A DNA stretch of 36,678 nt, from assembly GCF_003611675.1 (NCBI RefSeq), contig NZ_RAWA01000048.1:1-36678 (forward strand), given 5' to 3'. This document shows positions 32,536 through 36,678 of the stretch, piece by piece (the first letter of the stretch is position 1; every line of letters begins with the position of its first letter). Source of the DNA: Corallococcus sp. CA053C (GTDB lineage Bacteria > Myxococcota > Myxococcia > Myxococcales > Myxococcaceae). The notes under the pieces are model-generated. The model made no database searches, was not told the DNA's origin, and saw only the letters and a program-made list of their open reading frames with translations. The position numbers and the translations under genes were made by a program.

Positions 32536-32560
32536 AAAAAACCATGTTACTCGGTTTTTT
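32536..32560. promoter_or_regulatory. AT-rich inverted repeat in a divergent promoter region
   Basis: AAAAAACC and GGTTTTTT, eight perfect pairs, flank a nine-base centre in the 80-base gap between the HupE-like gene (left) and the PHP-domain gene (right). It is strikingly AT-rich for this genome. It could be an operator or part of the promoters; the same pairs could also fold in RNA. Confidence 0.5.
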
Positions 32561-32586
32561 AATTTTCCAGGAAAGTGGGTTTAAGC

Positions 32587-35500
32587 ATGAAGAACGCGTT
32601 ATTTTCCACCACCACTGCATGGTGGCTGGCGGGGGCCCTGACGCTGGGGTGCGTGGGGCCAGAAGGCTCGGAGGAAGGCCTGGAGGAGTCCCGCCAGCCG
32701 CTGGTCTACGCGCGGACCACGGAGTTCGTGGCCACGCATGACGCCCGCATCAAGGAGCGGCTGCCGACCACGAACTACGGCGCCTACTCCCCGATGTGCG
32801 CGCAGATCGAGTCCGGCGGCACCGACGAGTGGGTCGTCTTCAAGTTCAACACCCCCGGGTTGGTGGCGCCCTTCTCACGGGCCACCCTGCGCCTGTACCT
32901 GGGCGTGGATGGCGGCACGCCGCACAACTTCCGCATCTACAACAGCACCAACACCACCTGGGATGAGACCGTCACCTGGAACACGCGGCCCACGCCCGGG
33001 ACGGCGTTCGTCACCATGCCCACGGGCTCGGCGGACAACACGTACTTCGACATCGACGTCACCCCGCTCATCAACCCGGCGGTGACCACCCAGACGTTGA
33101 TCATCAGGCCGGTGGCGAGCACCGACACCAACGCGGTGTGCATGGTGGACCGCGCCAGCGCCACCGTCCTCCAGGGTGAGAGCACCCAGCCCCGGCTCGT
33201 GGTGGACTACTTCGGCGCCGTGCCCTCCGCGGATGCCATCGTGGACGAGGCCGCGCCCGGCACCAACGTGGGCGCCACCCCCACGCTCTCGCTGTCGGCC
33301 ACGGCCCCGGCGCGCCGGGCGTACCTCCAGGTCCCCATCTCCCGCACGCTGCTCAACGACCTGCGCGGCATCCAGCTGCACGGCACCTCCATCCCCGTCA
33401 ACGTGGGCAGCCCGCGCGGCCGGGTGATGCTGCGGCTGTACCCCACCACCTCCGTCACCGGCACCAGCGCCGTCGTCTACGCGCCGCCGTCGGGCACCAA
33501 CTGGACCACCTGGAGCGAGACGGGGCTGACGTGGGACAACCAGCCCGCGGGCACGGGCGTTCCGAACGCCACCGCCATCGCCAGCCTCTCCAACACGGTG
33601 GCCGGCCGCTGGATTGAAGTGGACGTCACCCAGGCCGTGACCCACGCCACCGCCTGGGCGGACGCGCTGACGACGACGAAGCAGGACCTGTCGCTCAACC
33701 TGCTGCTGGCCGGAGGCACGGGGACGTTCGCCTCGAAGGAGGATCCGTCCTTCAAGCCGATGCTGGTCTTCATCAGCGACCAGCTCCCGACGGTCAAGAC
33801 GGACGGCATCTGCGGCCGGGGCGAGGACTGCGCCAACAGCCCCACCGACTGCGGCGTCTGCGCCACGGGCACCAACCGCGGCGCCTACCTGCCCGTCTGG
33901 GGAGACCTGCACCGGCACGGCCTGGGGGATGGCAAGGACGGCTGGGACGGGACCGAGCTGCGGACCCACACCACCAACGTGCTCAGCTACCTGAAGAACA
34001 CGGAGAAGCTGGACTTCGTCGCGCTCTCCGAGCACGTCGGCAACGCGGGCTGGGAGAACTCGGCGGGGTTCGCGCGGCAGGTGGAGTCGGTGGATGCCAC
34101 GCGCGTCGCCGAGCGGTTCATCCCGACGATGGGCGCGGAGACGTCCAGCTACAACGGCGCCATCGAGACGCACATGAAGTTCGACATCGCCAGCAAGGCG
34201 GTGGGCACCTACTCCGCGGTCAAGCTGCGCATCAAGGTCCAGAACGCCTCCGCGGATGGCCAGTTCAAGGTCCGCCGGCAGATCCGCTGCAACAGCGGAG
34301 GCACCCTGAGCCCCGCCTGGTACAGCATGGCGAAGCCCGGCTGGCCGGACCGGTGGAGCCGCTCGTGGGAGGAGAAGAAGGACCTCTTCCCCGGCAACAT
34401 CCCGCTGGAGAGCTGGTACGACATCGACGTGTCGGAGCTGCTCCTGGTGAACGGGACGCTCTACACGAAGATGAGCGGGGACTGCTCCCCGGAGCCGGAC
34501 ACGCTGAGCAACGTGGTGCTGGCCATCACGGTGGGCACCGTCACCACCGACGCCCTGGGCTTCTACACGCGCGACGCCGCGGGCGGCGTGGATGCGCCCC
34601 GGCTGGTGTTCTTCGTCAACGGCGTGGAGCAGGCGGGGCCCATCTCCACCAACGCGGATCAGCGCTTCGACAGCACGGACACCGCGAGCGGCGCGGGCAC
34701 CCACTCCAGCACCGAGCCCACGACGGGCATCGACCTGACCAACAGCACGGGGGACCCGGGCAACTTCTCCATGGGCCACTTCAACATCCTGTTCCCGCCC
34801 GCCAACATCAACATGGACACCTACAACTGGACCAGCGGGACGGCGACGCGCAACTGGCAGAACGCGAAGACCAGCAACCGCGTGTACTACGACTACCTGG
34901 ATGACACGGCCAATGACTGGCTGGGGCAGATCAACCACCCCTTCAGCATCGACTACCCGCTGGTGGACATGACGACGGCGCCGGGCGCCGTGGCGCGGAT
35001 GGCCACCTACGAGCTGAGCGGCGGGACCCTGGAGCGGTGGACCAACACCGCCTACTACGCCAACTCCTGGCAGCCGAAGATCAACCGCTATCTCCAGTAC
35101 GTCCGCCACGGGTGGCGGGTGGCCCCCGCGGCCAACTCGGATGCGCACTGCCAATGTGACACGTCCACGTGCTCCATCACCGCGCACAACTGTCCTTCGA
35201 CGGTGACGGGCACGCGGACCGGCATGTGGACCCTGGGGCGCAACTTCACGGCGCTGAAGCAGGCCCTGTCGCAGAAGCGGGCCTTCGCGGTGCAGAACGG
35301 CCCGGGCCTGGAGGACAAGAACGTCTACGTCGCGCTGGAGGCCACGCAGTCCTCCACGTTCGACTCCAGCTGGTGGATGGGCAGCGTCCTGCCCAATCGC
35401 AGTGCCTGGACGCTGACGGCGTTCGCGAAGAACTTCAACGTCACCGGCACCGTGAAGATCAATCGCATCACCCTGCACGATGACGACGGCTATGGCGCCA

Positions 35501-35640
35501 TCGCCACGCTGCAGTGTGGCGGCCTGTCTTCGTGCAGCGGCTCGTTCGACTACACGCCGGGCGCGGCCAACAAGGCGGTCATCGCCGTGGCCGAGCTGTC
35601 CACGGGCCACTACGTCGTGTCCGCCCCGATGTTCTTCTAG
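32587..35640 (+). CDS. Large secreted protein: DNRLRE-like modules plus PHP-type phosphoesterase domain
   Basis: 1017-aa lipoprotein; lipobox ALTLGC. Two DNRLRE/CBM96-like modules occupy about residues 45-215 and 215-400. Typical strings are ARIKERLPTTNYGAYSPMC, WVVFKFNTPG, TTWDETVTWNTRP and, in module two, TWSETGLTWDNQP. A Cys-rich hinge (GICGRGEDCANSPTDCGVC) leads into a PHP-like domain with VWGDLHRHGLGDGKDG and DFVALSEHVGN, and much later NHPFSIDYP and ANSDAHC, the expected metal-binding motifs. A third beta module is inserted between them (about 515-690). PHP domains hydrolyse phosphoesters, but the substrate here is unknown. ATG 32587 is chosen over an in-frame GTG at 32575. Confidence 0.87.
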   Translation: MKNALFSTTTAWWLAGALTLGCVGPEGSEEGLEESRQPLVYARTTEFVATHDARIKERLPTTNYGAYSPMCAQIESGGTDEWVVFKFNTPGLVAPFSRATLRLYLGVDGGTPHNFRIYNSTNTTWDETVTWNTRPTPGTAFVTMPTGSADNTYFDIDVTPLINPAVTTQTLIIRPVASTDTNAVCMVDRASATVLQGESTQPRLVVDYFGAVPSADAIVDEAAPGTNVGATPTLSLSATAPARRAYLQVPISRTLLNDLRGIQLHGTSIPVNVGSPRGRVMLRLYPTTSVTGTSAVVYAPPSGTNWTTWSETGLTWDNQPAGTGVPNATAIASLSNTVAGRWIEVDVTQAVTHATAWADALTTTKQDLSLNLLLAGGTGTFASKEDPSFKPMLVFISDQLPTVKTDGICGRGEDCANSPTDCGVCATGTNRGAYLPVWGDLHRHGLGDGKDGWDGTELRTHTTNVLSYLKNTEKLDFVALSEHVGNAGWENSAGFARQVESVDATRVAERFIPTMGAETSSYNGAIETHMKFDIASKAVGTYSAVKLRIKVQNASADGQFKVRRQIRCNSGGTLSPAWYSMAKPGWPDRWSRSWEEKKDLFPGNIPLESWYDIDVSELLLVNGTLYTKMSGDCSPEPDTLSNVVLAITVGTVTTDALGFYTRDAAGGVDAPRLVFFVNGVEQAGPISTNADQRFDSTDTASGAGTHSSTEPTTGIDLTNSTGDPGNFSMGHFNILFPPANINMDTYNWTSGTATRNWQNAKTSNRVYYDYLDDTANDWLGQINHPFSIDYPLVDMTTAPGAVARMATYELSGGTLERWTNTAYYANSWQPKINRYLQYVRHGWRVAPAANSDAHCQCDTSTCSITAHNCPSTVTGTRTGMWTLGRNFTALKQALSQKRAFAVQNGPGLEDKNVYVALEATQSSTFDSSWWMGSVLPNRSAWTLTAFAKNFNVTGTVKINRITLHDDDGYGAIATLQCGGLSSCSGSFDYTPGAANKAVIAVAELSTGHYVVSAPMFF

Positions 35641-35664
35641 CGGGCGCGGAAAAAGGCGCTCACG

Positions 35665-35698
35665 GCACCGGAAGGGGGATGCTGCCTCCTTCCGGTGC
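35665..35698 (+). terminator. Strong terminator-like hairpin after the PHP-domain gene
   Basis: GCACCGGAAGG and CCTTCCGGTGC give eleven perfect pairs with a 12-base loop, starting 25 bases after the stop at 35640. No clear T-run follows. Confidence 0.7.
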
Positions 35699-35801
35699 TG
35701 GCAATGACATCCTTGATTGGACCCCCGCGTGCCCGGTGGGGGGGCTCGTCGCCCGGGGCGCGTGTGTGCATCCTGCTCCGGGGTTCACAGGGGAGGGTGT
35801 G

Positions 35802-36678
35802 ATGGGACGAAGCAGCAGGCAGTGGCTGGTGTTGGGCGTGGCGGCGTGGCTCGCGCAGGGAGCGGTCGGCTGCTCGGCGGAGTCTTCTCCGCGGCAGCTG
35901 GAGAAGGAGGAGGTGCTCCCCGAGAGCCCGCGCGTCGAGACGCCGGCCCAGGAGGACGACGCCGACGACGACGCCGACGTGCTGGCGCCAGACGAGTCCG
36001 TGACCGAGCAATCCGGGCCCACGCCTCCCCTCTCCTGCGCGCAGGTCGTCCCGGGGACACTCGGGACGGGGCGGGCTGTCATCCTCCCAGCGAACGGCCC
36101 CGAGGCCGCCTGCGGTCCCGGGACGTCCGAGGGCACGGGCTCCCTGGCGTTGCAGAATGACGGCCCGCTGGGCGTCACGGTCTGGGACATCGTCCTGCGC
36201 ACCGGCGGGGACACCGGCAACGCGCTGCTGGGAGGAGACCTTGCAAAGATCCTGGTGCCGCTGCGCCAGGGGTTCCACCTCATCATCGAGCGCGTGCGCA
36301 GCGGCACGCTGCAAGCGTACGCCTCGGATGGCGAGCCGCTGGGAACCCAGAGCCTGTACTTCGAGAAGGAAGCGACCCTGGATGTCGCCGCGGATCCGCG
36401 GGGTGGCAGCCGGGTCGGCCTCTGGACGCGCCAGACGCCCGACACCCAGGTGCTGACGATCCAGTCCTTCGATGCGAGCGGGCGTCCACGGACGCCGCCT
36501 GTCACCGTGCTCAGCGTCACGGGGCGCGACACGATGAGCGCCCTGGTGGGTGTCGACACGCGCGGGCGCACCCTGCTGCTGTGGCAGGAGACGGGCAGCA
36601 CCACCTGGGTGGGCCAGTGGCGCAGGCAGGACGGCGCGGCGCTCACCGCCCCCTTCCCCGCCGCGGAGAATCCCACCC
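35802..36678 (+). CDS. Lipoprotein of unknown function (3' end outside window)
   Basis: Open frame without stop to the end of the window, 292 codons seen. The signal peptide MGRSSRQWLVLGVAAWLAQ continues GAVGC (lipobox, Cys24). A long acidic linker (QEDDADDDADVLAPDES) is followed by Cys-bearing beta-rich sequence (LSCAQVVPGTLGTGRAVILP and later VGLWTRQTPDTQVLTIQSFD, TLLLWQETGSTTWVGQW), possibly a beta-propeller. GGGAGG lies about six bases before the ATG. A long antisense frame over the same region is considered a shadow. Function unknown. Confidence 0.82.
   Translation, partial: MGRSSRQWLVLGVAAWLAQGAVGCSAESSPRQLEKEEVLPESPRVETPAQEDDADDDADVLAPDESVTEQSGPTPPLSCAQVVPGTLGTGRAVILPANGPEAACGPGTSEGTGSLALQNDGPLGVTVWDIVLRTGGDTGNALLGGDLAKILVPLRQGFHLIIERVRSGTLQAYASDGEPLGTQSLYFEKEATLDVAADPRGGSRVGLWTRQTPDTQVLTIQSFDASGRPRTPPVTVLSVTGRDTMSALVGVDTRGRTLLLWQETGSTTWVGQWRRQDGAALTAPFPAAENPT

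Noticed and set aside
32875-35610. 911-codon open frame on the minus strand
   Set aside because: Antisense shadow of the PHP-domain gene; Arg/Gly/Val/His-rich composition typical of reverse frames in GC-rich DNA, no domain, no ribosome site.
35660-36676. 338-codon minus-strand frame at the window end
   Set aside because: The plus-strand frame has a ribosome site, signal peptide and lipobox; the minus frame is Ser/Arg/Pro-rich and motif-free.

Overview
The window comes from a high-GC deltaproteobacterium of the myxobacterial type (Myxococcus/Corallococcus-like). The grounds are the very high GC third positions in almost every gene, two sigma-54 enhancer-binding proteins (bEBPs) with FHA-type sensor regions, two eukaryote-like Ser/Thr kinases (one TPR-rich, one with PEGA repeats), many lipoproteins and secreted beta-rich proteins, and tandem GON domains. 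The genus is inferred from gene content, not from a marker gene. No rRNA, tRNA or CRISPR array was seen.

Layout. 1-2733: a LytS-type histidine kinase and LytTR response regulator pair, followed by a secreted PD40 beta-propeller protein whose upstream region carries a good LytTR-type direct repeat. 2821-10175: ordinary single genes (an unrecognised 451-aa protein, an M3 metallopeptidase with a divergent Lrp/AsnC regulator, a cupin, a GNAT acetyltransferase, a di-haem peroxidase-like protein, a small unknown protein). 10331-18095: the most interesting segment. A bEBP with an FHA-like N-terminus lies beside a 1213-aa TPR Ser/Thr kinase and three small genes (A 12149-12499, B 16491-16868, C 17886-17638). 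Each small gene has a GG-N10-GC-type (-24/-12) sigma-54-like promoter and, about 90-110 bp further upstream, a shared CGACATGTCG-type tandem motif spaced 11 bp. A and B also share a 5' hairpin plus ribosome-binding leader. IS5- and IS630-like remnants lie between B and C. I read this as one local regulon: kinase, FHA-bEBP, and three small, unlike products of unknown function.

18132-24924: a class-C beta-lactamase-like serine hydrolase, a small ABM-like protein, a 5'-nucleotidase-type lipoprotein, a scar where a DUF3293-like fragment abuts an IS1182-like transposase fragment, and two lipoproteins, one with two GON domains. 24983-32506: a co-directional minus-strand run, in order of transcription HupE/UreJ-like protein, beta-carbonic anhydrase, FHA-GAF-bEBP, Cys-rich lipoprotein, PEGA-domain Ser/Thr kinase, TPR protein (GTGA overlap with the kinase) and a divergent SDR. 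32587-36678: a 1017-aa secreted protein with DNRLRE-like modules and a PHP-type phosphoesterase domain, a strong terminator hairpin, and a lipoprotein running off the end of the window.

All family names rest on motifs recognised by eye. No database search or folding program was run.
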